A stretch of 64,000 nucleotides of DNA from Blastomonas sp. (GTDB lineage: Bacteria; Pseudomonadota; Alphaproteobacteria; Sphingomonadales; Sphingomonadaceae). Shown here in pieces: positions 18,501-28,039 of this stretch; within the stretch, counting starts at the first letter, position 1; each line of letters opens with the position of its first letter. Under the pieces are notes generated by a model. It was not told the origin of the DNA. It searched no databases and saw nothing but the letters and a program-made list of their open reading frames with translations. The DNA lies in the NCBI RefSeq assembly GCF_030373265.1, contig NZ_JAUCZC010000017.1, positions 1 to 64,000 of the forward strand, given 5' to 3'. The translations under genes and the position numbers were made by a program.

Positions 18501-18520
18501 CTAACAGGGAGGTATCCGAG

Positions 18521-20119
18521 ATGGTGGGCATGAAAAGCAGAATTTTGTGTGCGGGCATTGTGGCGCTGGCTATGCCTGCGCAATCGCTGGCGCAGACCGC
18601 AACGCCTGTCGTGCAAACGGACAAGGGCAAGGTGCAGGGCGTTAAGCAGGGCGGGGTCGATGCATTTCTGGGCATCCGCTATGCCGCCCCGCCGCTGGGT
18701 GAACGGCGTTTCAAGCGCCCGGAGCCGGCCGCGACATGGACAGGCATCGCCGATGCTACGGGTCCCGGTGCTCCGTGCATGCAGCTTTATTCAGCCAGCG
18801 GGCCGAATGAATCGGCGCTGACGCGTCAGATCCAGACCATCTTTCCCACCGCCACCGAGGCCAAGAACGACAACGAAGACTGTCTGTTCCTGAATGTGTG
18901 GACCCCCGATGTGACCAAGGGCAAGCGTCCGGTCATGGTATGGTTCCATGGCGGCGGCTATGCCTATGGGTCGGGCAACTGGCCTGCCTACAATGGCCGC
19001 AATCTCGCGGACAAAGGCGATGTCGTGGTGGTAACGGTCAACCACCGCCTCAACGCCTTCGGCTATCTCAACCTAGCGCAGAAGTTCGGGAGCGAGTTTG
19101 CCGAGAGCGGCAATGCCGGCAATCTCGATCTGGTGCGGTCGCTTGAATGGGTGCGCGACAATATCGCGGCCTTTGGCGGCGATCCCGGCAATGTCACGAT
19201 CATGGGCGAATCGGGTGGCGGCTCGAAGGTGAGCCATCTGATGGCGATGCCGGCTGCTGCGGGACTGTTTCACAAGGCGATCGTTCAGTCGGGGCCGGGC
19301 GTGATCAGCGGAAAGCCCGATGAAGCCGCGGCCTATGCTGCCAGCATCCTCAAACAGGCGGGTGTCGAGACGGCGGAGCAGCTGCGCAACCTCCGCGCCG
19401 ACGAGTTGGTAGACGCAGTGCGCAAGGCGACTCCTGTAGGATCGGAAACCGGTCGCGGGCCGCAATTCCAGCCGATTGCCGATGGCACGATCGTTCCGCG
19501 CGATCCGTTCATGGCAGGCGCACCGGCGCAATCGCGCGATATTCCGCTGATGATTGGCTATAACAAGACCGAGATGACGATGTTCCTGGCGTCGCAGCCG
19601 TGGTTCGGCAGGATCGACGAGGCGACGATGACCGCGATGGCAGGAATGACCGGGCCCGGCGGTACGGCGGCGGTCGAAGCCTATCGCAAGATGTATCCCG
19701 ACTATTCGCCCACGCATATCGCCAGTATGGCAATGGGCACGCGTTTCGTACGCGGCACCTTCCTGATGGCCGACCAGCAGGCAAAGACGGCGAAGGCACC
19801 GGTGTTCGTCTATCGGCTGACATGGGAAACCCCGGTAGGCGAGGGCATGCTCCGTTCGCCGCACACGCTCGACATTCCCTTGATGTTCAACAACGCCAAG
19901 GAAAGCGCGTCGCTGGTCGGCGAGGGCGAGGACGCCGCGACCATGGCCGCGATGATGAGCGATGCCTGGATCGCCTTTGCCCGCACCGGCAAGCCCGCCA
20001 GCAGCCTCATGCCCGAATGGAAGCCTTATACGCCCGCCAAGCGCATGGTCATGGAACTGGACGTCAAACCGCGCCTGGTCGATGACCCGGAGGCCGCAAT
20101 CCGCAATCTGCCACGCTAG
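18521..20119 (+). CDS. secreted type-B carboxylesterase
   Basis: The 532-residue product has a Sec leader (MKSRILCAGIVALAMPAQSLAQ). The family landmarks are EDCLFLNVWTPD, HGGGYAYGSG, the nucleophile elbow MGESGGGSK, YNKTEMTMF (triad Glu) and RSPHTLDIPLMFNN (triad His). The chosen ATG has AGGGAGG 8 bases upstream; a second ATG three codons in is possible. It is closest in layout to the esterase at 6256. The frame is open much further upstream, but that part overlaps the TonB gene and is not used. Confidence 0.93.
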   Translation: MVGMKSRILCAGIVALAMPAQSLAQTATPVVQTDKGKVQGVKQGGVDAFLGIRYAAPPLGERRFKRPEPAATWTGIADATGPGAPCMQLYSASGPNESALTRQIQTIFPTATEAKNDNEDCLFLNVWTPDVTKGKRPVMVWFHGGGYAYGSGNWPAYNGRNLADKGDVVVVTVNHRLNAFGYLNLAQKFGSEFAESGNAGNLDLVRSLEWVRDNIAAFGGDPGNVTIMGESGGGSKVSHLMAMPAAAGLFHKAIVQSGPGVISGKPDEAAAYAASILKQAGVETAEQLRNLRADELVDAVRKATPVGSETGRGPQFQPIADGTIVPRDPFMAGAPAQSRDIPLMIGYNKTEMTMFLASQPWFGRIDEATMTAMAGMTGPGGTAAVEAYRKMYPDYSPTHIASMAMGTRFVRGTFLMADQQAKTAKAPVFVYRLTWETPVGEGMLRSPHTLDIPLMFNNAKESASLVGEGEDAATMAAMMSDAWIAFARTGKPASSLMPEWKPYTPAKRMVMELDVKPRLVDDPEAAIRNLPR

Positions 20120-20150
20120 AATAGCCAGCAGCCATACCCGGGGGCGAGGT

Positions 20151-20187
20151 GTCCCGGCAGCGCCAAGCGTTGCCGGGACATTTTTTT
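20151..20187 (+). terminator. rho-independent terminator
   Basis: GTCCCGGCA (20151-20159) and TGCCGGGAC (20171-20179) form a perfect 9-bp stem with an 11-nt loop, followed by A and seven T. It ends the esterase transcript before the convergent dehydrogenase gene. Confidence 0.9.
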
Positions 20188-20193
20188 GGGCCT

Positions 20194-22230
20194 TCAGCCG
20201 AACGTGCCGCCTTCACCGGCGCGCTCGCGCAAATAGTTGCTGACCGGCAGGCCATGCTTGTCGAGACCCGCGACAACGGTATCGAGCCCGATCGTCGATG
20301 CCCAGAACATCGGGCCGCCGGTGTGGATCGGCCAACCATAGCCGTTGATCCAGACCACATCGATATCGCCGGCGCGCTGGGCGATCTTTTCGTCCAGGAT
20401 CATCGCGCCTTCGTTGACCATGGGATAGAGCAACCGTTCGCGGATCTCGTCCTTGCCCACTTCGCGCTGCGCGTGTCCGGCCTTGGCCGCAAAATCGGCG
20501 ATGATGGCGCGCACCTCGTCCGAAGGCGTACGCTGGCGAGCGCTGTCATAGTCATAAAAGCCCTTGCCCGCCTTCTGGCCGAAGCGGCCCGCTGCGCACA
20601 GCGCCTCGCGGACCGTCGTGACCTTGGTTGGATCGCGGTGCCAGCCGATGTCCAGCCCGGCAAGATCGCCCATCTGGAACGGACCCATCGGAAAGCCGAA
20701 CTCGAGCAGGACATCGTCGACGTCCCAATAGCTCGCGCCTTCCATGATCAGCTTGTTGGCCTGCCCCTGGCGCTTTGACAGCATCCGGTTGCCTATAAAG
20801 CCAGGGCATACGCCCGAGACAGCGGCGACCTTGCCGATTTTGCGCGCCAGCTTCATCGCCGTGGCCAGCACGTCACTGCGCGTCTGCGCACCCCGTACCA
20901 CCTCGAGCAGCTTCATCACATTGGCTGGCGAGAAGAAGTGCAGCCCCAGAACCTGGCCCGGGCGCTGCGTTGCGGTCGCGATCTCGTCGATGTTGAGATA
21001 GCTGGTATTGGATGCGAGAATGGCACTCGGCTTGGTCACCTCGTCAAGCCGCGCGAAGACCTGCTTCTTGACCTCCATATTCTCGTAGACCGCCTCGATC
21101 ACCAGATCGCAATTCGCAAGGTCTCCATATTCAAGTGTCGGCGTGAGCAGAGACATCGCCGTATCGACTTGCGCATCGCTCATGCGACCGCGCTTGGCCG
21201 AGGCTTCGTAATTGCGGCGCATCACCGCCGTACCGCGGTCGAGCGCCTCCTGCTGCATTTCGAGGATGGTCACCGGTATGCCCGCCGACAGGAAGTTCAT
21301 CGCGATCCCACCGCCCATGGTCCCTGCGCCAATCACGCCGACCTTGGCAATCGGCAGAAGTTGCGCATTGGCAGGCAGATCGGCGATCTTCTGTGCGGCG
21401 CGTTCGGCAAAGAAATAGTGCCGCATCGCCTTCGACTGCGTGCCCGTCATCAGACCGGCGAACAGTTCGCGTTCTCTCTTCACGCCCTCGGCAAAAGGCA
21501 TTTCTCCTGCGGCGCGTACGGCCGAAATCGCCGCATTGGGTGCATCGAAACCGCGCATCGCGCGCCCGTGCTTGGCCCGGAACTCGTCGAAGATCGCGGG
21601 ATCGCGCACGCCGTCGTGATTGGCGGTGCCTTCGCTCGCGCGCGGCACCGGCAAACCGATCTTTGAACGGGCAAAGGCCAGCGCATCGGCTGCCAGCGAG
21701 TCGCCGCCGGCCAGCTGGTCGAGCAGGCCGATATCCAGCGCCTCGCGCGCGGAAATGGGATTGCCCAGCGCCACGAGCGGCAATGCCGCCTTCGCACCGA
21801 CAAGACGCGGCAGGCGTTGCGTTCCGGCAGCGCCGGGGATGAGACCCAGCTTCACTTCGGGCAGGCCCAGCTTGGCCGTGGGCGCTGCTATGCGATAATG
21901 GCAAGCCAGCGCAACCTCGCACCCGCCGCCCAGCGCGGTCCCGTGAATGGCGGCGACCACCGGCTTGTCGCTGGCCTCGATCTGGTCGAGCACCGCCGGC
22001 AGGCTCGGCCCCTGTGGTGTCTTGCCGAATTCGGTGATGTCGGCTCCGGCAAAGAAGGTCTGGCCATCGCAGCGTATGACCATGGCCTCAATGTCCGCAT
22101 CGGCAAGGCCCTGCGCAATGGCATCGGCAAGCCCTGCGCGCACGGACTGGCCCAGCGCGTTGACGGGCGGATTGTCCGATACGATCACGAGCACATTGCC
22201 TTCACGTTCGGTTCGAATGGGTGACGTCAT
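20194..22230 (-). CDS. bifunctional enoyl-CoA hydratase / 3-hydroxyacyl-CoA dehydrogenase
   Basis: The 678-residue product is a FadB/FadJ-type multifunctional protein. Residues about 1-180 are an enoyl-CoA hydratase domain ([33 protein letters not shown]). The middle is an NAD-binding 3-hydroxyacyl-CoA dehydrogenase domain ([36 protein letters not shown]). The C-terminus has the helical dehydrogenase domain in two copies ([16 protein letters not shown]). It would hydrate enoyl-CoA and oxidise the 3-hydroxyacyl-CoA in the cytoplasm. ATG 22230 has GGAGGAGG four bases upstream. It is divergent from the thiolase gene, which completes the beta-oxidation steps. Confidence 0.95.
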   Translation of the reverse strand: MTSPIRTEREGNVLVIVSDNPPVNALGQSVRAGLADAIAQGLADADIEAMVIRCDGQTFFAGADITEFGKTPQGPSLPAVLDQIEASDKPVVAAIHGTALGGGCEVALACHYRIAAPTAKLGLPEVKLGLIPGAAGTQRLPRLVGAKAALPLVALGNPISAREALDIGLLDQLAGGDSLAADALAFARSKIGLPVPRASEGTANHDGVRDPAIFDEFRAKHGRAMRGFDAPNAAISAVRAAGEMPFAEGVKRERELFAGLMTGTQSKAMRHYFFAERAAQKIADLPANAQLLPIAKVGVIGAGTMGGGIAMNFLSAGIPVTILEMQQEALDRGTAVMRRNYEASAKRGRMSDAQVDTAMSLLTPTLEYGDLANCDLVIEAVYENMEVKKQVFARLDEVTKPSAILASNTSYLNIDEIATATQRPGQVLGLHFFSPANVMKLLEVVRGAQTRSDVLATAMKLARKIGKVAAVSGVCPGFIGNRMLSKRQGQANKLIMEGASYWDVDDVLLEFGFPMGPFQMGDLAGLDIGWHRDPTKVTTVREALCAAGRFGQKAGKGFYDYDSARQRTPSDEVRAIIADFAAKAGHAQREVGKDEIRERLLYPMVNEGAMILDEKIAQRAGDIDVVWINGYGWPIHTGGPMFWASTIGLDTVVAGLDKHGLPVSNYLRERAGEGGTFG

Positions 22231-22487
22231 TAATCCTCCTCCATGTTTGCTGCGGGCCCCGTCCGGCATCGTGCCGCAGGGCAGACTGTCACGGCAGCAT
22301 GACTGCATTTTGCAGATCGCATACGGCATACCGATCATTCGTTTTAATGCCAAGGAAGGATTATCAGCTACAATAGTGGTCATACCTCAAATTCAGAAAT
22401 ATGATCGGACACCTTGCAAGCGGCAGTTGCTTCTGGCTTAATCGCATCAGAAAAGAATCATGTTTTTGGGAAAGGATTGTATCGATC
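22231..22487. promoter_or_regulatory. divergent promoter region between hydratase/dehydrogenase and thiolase
   Basis: The 257-bp gap holds both promoters. CTGCA-TTT-TGCAG (22303-22315) is a perfect inverted repeat near the middle and is a candidate operator, perhaps for the tandem-TetR regulator encoded two genes further on. Confidence 0.4.
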
Positions 22488-23669
22488 ATGCGTGACGCCG
22501 TTATTGTGTCCACCGCGCGGACCCCGCTGGCAAAAGCCATCCGAGGCGCTTTCAATGCCACCCATCCGGTGCAACTCGGCGCGTGGTCGGTGGCCGCCGC
22601 AGTCGAGCGGGCAGGGGTTTCGGGCGAGGATGTCGACGATGTGATCATTGGGGCGGCCAGCCAGGGCGGCGCTCAGGGCTTCAACATGGGGCGACAGATC
22701 GCGTTGCGGGCCGGATTGCCGGTGGACGTTGCGGGCATGACGATCGACCGCCAGTGCTCATCGGGCCTGATGGCGATCGCCACCGCGGCCAAGCAGATCA
22801 TCGTAGACCGGATGGACATCTGCGTCGCCGGCGGGGTCGAATCGATCACCGCGCTGCGCACTGCTACAAGTGGTGCGCCATGGCGCGACGAGGAACTGCT
22901 GCGGATGCACCCTGACATTTTCATGCCGATGATCGGCACCGCCGAGGTGGTGGCAAAGCGCTATGGCATCGACCGCGAGGCGCAGGACGCCTATTCGCTG
23001 AAGTCGCAGCAGCGCACTGCCGCCGCGCAGCAGGCGGGCAAATTTGCGGAGGAGATCATCGCGGTGTCCACGACGATGCAGGTCAAGGACAAGCAGACCG
23101 GCGAGATCAGCAAGCACGATGTGACGATCGGCATGGACGAGTGCAACCGTCCAGACACGACAGCAGAAGGCCTGGCGCGGCTTGAACCGGTGATGGGGCC
23201 TGGGCACACGGTCACCGCGGGCAACGCCAGCCAGCTTTCCGATGGGTCTGCTGCGAGCGTGCTAATGGAAGCAGATGTGGCAAAGGCGCGGGGGCTTGCG
23301 CCGCTGGGGCGCTATGTCGGCATGGCGGTGGCCGGGACCAAGCCCGACGAGATGGGCATCGGTCCTGTGTTTGCCATTCCGCGCCTGCTCAAGCGCTTCG
23401 GGCTTTCGATCGACGATATCGGCCTGTGGGAGCTCAACGAGGCGTTTGCCGTGCAGGTGCTTTACTGCCGAGATACCCTGGGCATTCCCGATGACCGGCT
23501 CAACGTCAACGGCGGATCGATTTCCATCGGCCACCCGTTCGGCATGACCGGTGCGCGCTGCGTGGGCCATGCGCTGATCGAGGGCAAAAGGCGCGGTGTG
23601 CGCTATGTGGTCGTGACGATGTGCGTCGGCGGCGGCATGGGCGCGGCCGGTCTGTTCGAGGTGCTTTGA
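22488..23669 (+). CDS. acetyl-CoA C-acyltransferase (thiolase)
   Basis: The 393-residue product is a thiolase. Visible motifs are the active-site Cys in [31 protein letters not shown] with the catalytic His, and the C-terminal [16 protein letters not shown] with the second Cys. It would cleave 3-ketoacyl-CoA with CoA, or condense acetyl-CoA. ATG 22488 follows AAAGGA and matches the family start ([13 protein letters not shown]). The next gene starts 1 bp after the stop, so it is cotranscribed with the CoA ligase. Confidence 0.95.
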   Translation: MRDAVIVSTARTPLAKAIRGAFNATHPVQLGAWSVAAAVERAGVSGEDVDDVIIGAASQGGAQGFNMGRQIALRAGLPVDVAGMTIDRQCSSGLMAIATAAKQIIVDRMDICVAGGVESITALRTATSGAPWRDEELLRMHPDIFMPMIGTAEVVAKRYGIDREAQDAYSLKSQQRTAAAQQAGKFAEEIIAVSTTMQVKDKQTGEISKHDVTIGMDECNRPDTTAEGLARLEPVMGPGHTVTAGNASQLSDGSAASVLMEADVAKARGLAPLGRYVGMAVAGTKPDEMGIGPVFAIPRLLKRFGLSIDDIGLWELNEAFAVQVLYCRDTLGIPDDRLNVNGGSISIGHPFGMTGARCVGHALIEGKRRGVRYVVVTMCVGGGMGAAGLFEVL

Positions 23670-23670
23670 G

Positions 23671-25416
23671 ATGAGCGCACAACAAACGATGTCGGCGGTG
23701 TTGCCCGAATGGGCTCCGCCGCCCGGCTGGCCGGTCATTTCCCGCCAGCACTGCCGTGAAATCCTGACTGCGCCCGGTCAGCGCTTCGAGATGGAGACTA
23801 TCGATGTCGGCGGCGTGCCCACGCGGGTCTGGAAGAACGCTCCGCCCAATCTTCGTGCGATTGCATTGCTGGGGCAGTCGCATGGCGAGCGAGTCTTCAC
23901 CATTTACGAGGACGAGCGGGTGACGTACGACGCGTGGTTTCGCGCGGTGGCGACGCTGGCGCATGATCTTACCGCGCGCGGTATCGGCAAGGGCGATCGC
24001 GTCGCCTTGGCCATGCGCAATCTGCCGGAATGGCCGGTGGCTTTCTTTGCCGCGGTGACAATCGGGGCAATCTGCGTCCCGCTCAATGCGTGGTGGACCG
24101 GGCCGGAACTGGCTTATGGCCTCGCTGATTCGGGCACACGCGCATTGATCTGCGATGACGAGCGCTGGGACCGGATTTCGCCGCATCGCGGCGAATGCCC
24201 CGATCTGGAGGTGGTCATGGTCGCGCGCTACGGAGCCGAGCTTGTCGGTGCGACGGCGCTGGAAAGCGTGATCGGTACGCCAGGCGCCTATGCGACGCTG
24301 CCCCTGAAAGCCTTGCCTGAGGTTGCGATCGCCCCGGACGACGATGCGACCATCTTCTATACCAGCGGCACCACCGGCAGGCCCAAGGGCGCGCTGGGCA
24401 CGCATCGCAACCTGTGCACGAACGTGCTGTCGAGCGGGTACAATGCGGCCTGTGCGGTGATGCGGCGGGGCGAGGCCCTGCCCGAACCGCGGGCCAAGGT
24501 AGGGCTGACGGTCATTCCGCTGTTCCACGTCACCGCCTGCTCGGCCGGGCTGATTGGCAATATGGCCGCCGGCAACACGATGATCTTCATGCACAAATGG
24601 GATGTTGTGAACGCCTTCCAGATCATCGAGCGCGAAAAGGTCAACAGCACCGGCGGCGTTCCGACCATCGCCTGGCAGATGATCGAGCATCCCGAGCGGA
24701 AGAATTATGACCTGTCGAGCATCGAGGCGATTGCCTATGGCGGCGCGCCATCAGCGCCCGAACTGGTGCGCAAGATCCGCGAGGTGTTCGGCGCGCTGCC
24801 CGGCAATGGCTGGGGCATGACCGAGACCATGGCGACCGTCACCGGCCATTCGAGCGAGGACTATCTCAACCGCCCGGACAGTTGCGGTCCGCCTGTGGCG
24901 GTGGCCGATCTGAAGATCATGGATGCGGATGGTTCAACCGAGCTGGCGGCGGGGCAGGTGGGCGAACTATGGGCGCGCGGCCCGATGGTGGTGAAGGGCT
25001 ATTGGAATAACCCCGATGCCACAGCGGCGACATTTGTCGGCGGCTGGGTGCGGACCGGCGATCTGGCGCGGCTGGATGACGAAGGGTTCTGCTATATCGT
25101 CGATCGGGCCAAGGACATGATTATCCGCGGCGGCGAGAACATCTATTCGTCGGAAGTGGAGAACGTGCTTTACGATCATCCCGCAGTGACGGACGCTGCG
25201 CTTGTCGGCCTGCCGCACAAGCAGCTTGGTGAGGAACCCGCCGCCGTGGTGCATCTGGCGCCGGGAGCCCATGCGACCGAAGCCGAACTGCAACACTGGG
25301 TGGCGAGCCGCCTCGCACGGTTCAAGGTCCCCGTACGGATTGTCTTTTCGGCAGAGACATTGCCACGCAACGCGAACGGCAAGATCCTCAAAAAGGAACT
25401 TTTTGCGCTGTTTTGA
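23671..25416 (+). CDS. AMP-forming acyl-CoA synthetase
   Basis: The 581-residue product belongs to the ANL adenylate-forming superfamily. Motifs in order are the P-loop TIFYTSGTTGRPKGALGTH, AYGGAPSAPELV, GWGMTETMATVTGH, RTGDLARLDDEGFCYIVDR, KDMIIRGGENIYSSEVENVL and the C-terminal NANGKILKKEL with the catalytic Lys. It would activate a carboxylic acid with ATP and CoA. It directly follows the thiolase (TGAGATG) and precedes a TetR gene, so the acid is probably the entry substrate of this beta-oxidation module. The chain length or ring type cannot be read from the sequence. Confidence 0.93.
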   Translation: MSAQQTMSAVLPEWAPPPGWPVISRQHCREILTAPGQRFEMETIDVGGVPTRVWKNAPPNLRAIALLGQSHGERVFTIYEDERVTYDAWFRAVATLAHDLTARGIGKGDRVALAMRNLPEWPVAFFAAVTIGAICVPLNAWWTGPELAYGLADSGTRALICDDERWDRISPHRGECPDLEVVMVARYGAELVGATALESVIGTPGAYATLPLKALPEVAIAPDDDATIFYTSGTTGRPKGALGTHRNLCTNVLSSGYNAACAVMRRGEALPEPRAKVGLTVIPLFHVTACSAGLIGNMAAGNTMIFMHKWDVVNAFQIIEREKVNSTGGVPTIAWQMIEHPERKNYDLSSIEAIAYGGAPSAPELVRKIREVFGALPGNGWGMTETMATVTGHSSEDYLNRPDSCGPPVAVADLKIMDADGSTELAAGQVGELWARGPMVVKGYWNNPDATAATFVGGWVRTGDLARLDDEGFCYIVDRAKDMIIRGGENIYSSEVENVLYDHPAVTDAALVGLPHKQLGEEPAAVVHLAPGAHATEAELQHWVASRLARFKVPVRIVFSAETLPRNANGKILKKELFALF

Positions 25417-25484
25417 GCCAACGCCCCTTGATGCATGGCGTTCGGAAAACAGGTGGTGTAACGCGATCATTGTTGGAGGGAACG

Positions 25485-26714
25485 GTGGCAGACACGGGAA
25501 AAGGTACCAAGCGGTTCGGGGAAAAGCGGCAGGCAATCGTACATGCGGCCTCCGTGCTGGTGAATGAGGTTGGTATGCAGGCCACCACCCTTTCGGAAGT
25601 GGCCCGCGCCATCGGGCTCAACGCCACCAGCATCACCTATTACTTTTCGCGCAAGGAGCAGCTGGTCGTTGCGGTCTATGAAGAGACGCTCGACCGGATG
25701 GACCGCATGGCATCCGAGGCGCTGGCCGAGCCGGACCCTCAGGCCAGGCTACAAAAATACGTCGCCCAGCACGTGGCCTTGCGCACGCGAATCCGCAATG
25801 GCGAGCGCGGGCTGGTAACCGCGCTGTCCGAAATTCGTTCGCTCGATGCCGAAACCCAAAAGCCGTTGCTCGATCGCTACCGCCAGGTGGTGGAGAAGGT
25901 CCGGGGCTTTTTCGGCGAACCTACCAGTGCGGAGCAGCGTGCAGTGTTCTCGGCGCGCGCGCATGTGCTGCTCGAGGCGATGATGTGGTGGCCGGTCTGG
26001 TCTTTGCGCTATTCGACGCTGGACTTCCCGCGGGTGCAAGAGCGCATGGTCGATATCCTCGCGCATGGTCTACCGGCGCAGCGGGCCACCTGGCAACCGT
26101 TCCCTCTGAAGGTGCGCCACTGGCGTAGCACCAGCAAAGGCGAGCCGACCCAGAACGACGAGTTTCTGCGCGCCGCGACGATCATGATCAACCGGCTGGG
26201 CTATCGCGGGGCGTCGGTCAACCGCATCGCTGAATCGATCAATGTCACCAAGGGCAGCTTCTATCACCACCACGAGGCCAAGGACGAACTGGTGCTGGCC
26301 TGTTTCAACAAAAGCCATGACCGGCTATCGGCCACCCAGATGGCGGGGCAGAATGCGGACGGGGACTATTGGGGGCGGCTTTCCAGCGTGCTCTACGAAC
26401 TGCTGCGCGTGCAGTTTTTCGATAGCATGCCGCTGCTGCGGACGACCGCGCTGCAGGCCCTGAACACCGAACACAAGACCGATGTCGTGACCCGTTCCAA
26501 CCGGCTCGCGCGGCGCTTTGCCGGATTCCTGATCGATGGGATCGCCGATGGGTCAGTACGGCCCGTTGATCCGTTGGTCGCGAGCCAGATCATCATGTCG
26601 ACGCTCAACGCAGCCTATGAGGCACGGCGCTGGGCCGAGCGTTTCGCCGACGGCGACGCTGCTATTTCGGCTTATGCATCGACGCTGTTCTCGGGATTGA
26701 TCGATACGCAGTGA
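25485..26714 (+). CDS. tandem TetR regulator (two TetR modules in one protein)
   Basis: The 409-residue product holds two TetR-type units. The first helix-turn-helix is at about residues 20-60 (TTLSEVARAIGLNATSITYYF). The second is at about residues 230-270 (ASVNRIAESINVTKGSFYHHH). Each is followed by a helical ligand-binding-like region. Normal TetR proteins are about 200 residues and act as dimers, so this is a covalent pair. The start is GTG 25485 with GGAGGG five bases upstream; an in-frame TTG reaches back to the ligase stop. It probably controls the CoA-ligase operon. Confidence 0.88.
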   Translation: MADTGKGTKRFGEKRQAIVHAASVLVNEVGMQATTLSEVARAIGLNATSITYYFSRKEQLVVAVYEETLDRMDRMASEALAEPDPQARLQKYVAQHVALRTRIRNGERGLVTALSEIRSLDAETQKPLLDRYRQVVEKVRGFFGEPTSAEQRAVFSARAHVLLEAMMWWPVWSLRYSTLDFPRVQERMVDILAHGLPAQRATWQPFPLKVRHWRSTSKGEPTQNDEFLRAATIMINRLGYRGASVNRIAESINVTKGSFYHHHEAKDELVLACFNKSHDRLSATQMAGQNADGDYWGRLSSVLYELLRVQFFDSMPLLRTTALQALNTEHKTDVVTRSNRLARRFAGFLIDGIADGSVRPVDPLVASQIIMSTLNAAYEARRWAERFADGDAAISAYASTLFSGLIDTQ

Positions 26715-26724
26715 TGTAACGCCA

Positions 26725-28002
26725 TCAGCTCTGGGGCCGATTGCGCGGTTCGCGTACCTTGAACAGCATGCCCAGCAACGCCAGGCTGACAGCGCCGATC
26801 AGGATCGCAAAGAGAGGCGTGAAGCCCGCGAATGCCACGAGCACCCCCGCCAGCACTGGTCCGATCGCGGATATCGCGCCCTCCACGGTGGTCGCCATTG
26901 CAAGCCGCATCGCGGTATCCTGGGTTTCGCCGAATTCCAGCACCATCGTGGTAGAGGCCAGCATCCAGCCCGCGCCGCCAACCCCCAGCATCATGAAGGC
27001 TGCGTAGATCGGCAGGGTCGTATGGCCCAGCATCAGCGTGACCATTCCGGCGAGCAGGCTGCACAGCGACAGCAGATAGACCAGCTTGAACCCGTATCGA
27101 TCCCCAAGCGGGCCCCAGATGACATTGGACACGGTATCGGACGCCAGGAACATGAAGCTCAACGCCCCCACCAGCGCGCCATCGAGGCCCAATCGGCTGC
27201 CCGCATAGACCGTCCAGAAAGGGCCTCCGACGCGTGCCAAGGTTGCAAGGCTCTGCACCACGAGAAAGGCGGCAAAATCGCGGTTACGCAGCAGTTGGGG
27301 AAACTCGCGCACTCGGTCGCGCATCCGCATCTGCGGCCGAGCGATGGCTGCTGCGGGTTCGCGGATCAGGGCTCTCAGGACGAACAGCCCCATGCTGGTC
27401 AGGATAAAGGCCAGCAGAAAGGTGGTCGCGTATCCGTTGCCCAGCCAGTCATCGGCGATGAAATAATTGCCGGCAACCCATGCCAGCACGGCGGCGATCA
27501 GGCCGCCGGCGAAATTTCTATAGCCTTGCAGCCTTCCACGCTTGCGGATCGGGATCAGCTTGCTCATCAGCATCTGGAAGGCGACGCGCTGCGCGCCGGT
27601 AAAGAAGCCGAGCAGCAGGAAGCTGACGAAGGTCGCCGCGAGCAGGATGTCCCCTGTCAAAAACCATCCCGACAGCGCCAGGCACAGGATCATCAGCCGC
27701 ATCAGCGACCCGACCTTGATCGCATATGGCAGGATGTGGCTTCTGTGTTCGATGCGCGAGCCGCTGGCGATCGGGCTGATCGTCGCGCCCAGTTGCAGCA
27801 TCGCGGCACCAAGTCCCACCGCCGCGGTGCTGCCGGTGAGCACCAGCAGATAGGCCGGGATGATGGTCGGCGCATAGATCAACCGGAAACCGGTCATCCC
27901 GAGCACGCCATGGATGAAGTTGGCGCGGTAGTTGCGCGGCAGGTTTTCGTCCATGAAACGGGCATGATCGTCCAGCGCACGTTGCCGCGCGCTGGCCGTC
28001 AT
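26725..28002 (-). CDS. MFS transporter
   Basis: The 425-residue product is a polytopic membrane protein of the major facilitator superfamily. About twelve hydrophobic segments are visible, for example IIPAYLLVLTGSTAAVGLG, ILLAATFVSFLLLGFF and AISAIGPVLAGVLVAFAGF. The N-terminal 30 residues are soluble. ATG 28002 is preferred; an in-frame TTG at 28035 is also open. It is the last gene of a reverse-strand operon with three acyl-CoA dehydrogenases, so it may import the substrate of that pathway. The substrate is unknown. Confidence 0.85.
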   Translation of the reverse strand: MTASARQRALDDHARFMDENLPRNYRANFIHGVLGMTGFRLIYAPTIIPAYLLVLTGSTAAVGLGAAMLQLGATISPIASGSRIEHRSHILPYAIKVGSLMRLMILCLALSGWFLTGDILLAATFVSFLLLGFFTGAQRVAFQMLMSKLIPIRKRGRLQGYRNFAGGLIAAVLAWVAGNYFIADDWLGNGYATTFLLAFILTSMGLFVLRALIREPAAAIARPQMRMRDRVREFPQLLRNRDFAAFLVVQSLATLARVGGPFWTVYAGSRLGLDGALVGALSFMFLASDTVSNVIWGPLGDRYGFKLVYLLSLCSLLAGMVTLMLGHTTLPIYAAFMMLGVGGAGWMLASTTMVLEFGETQDTAMRLAMATTVEGAISAIGPVLAGVLVAFAGFTPLFAILIGAVSLALLGMLFKVREPRNRPQS

Positions 28003-28039
28003 GTTCAGCCCGTCCGGGTCTTCGATAGGGTCCAAGGAT

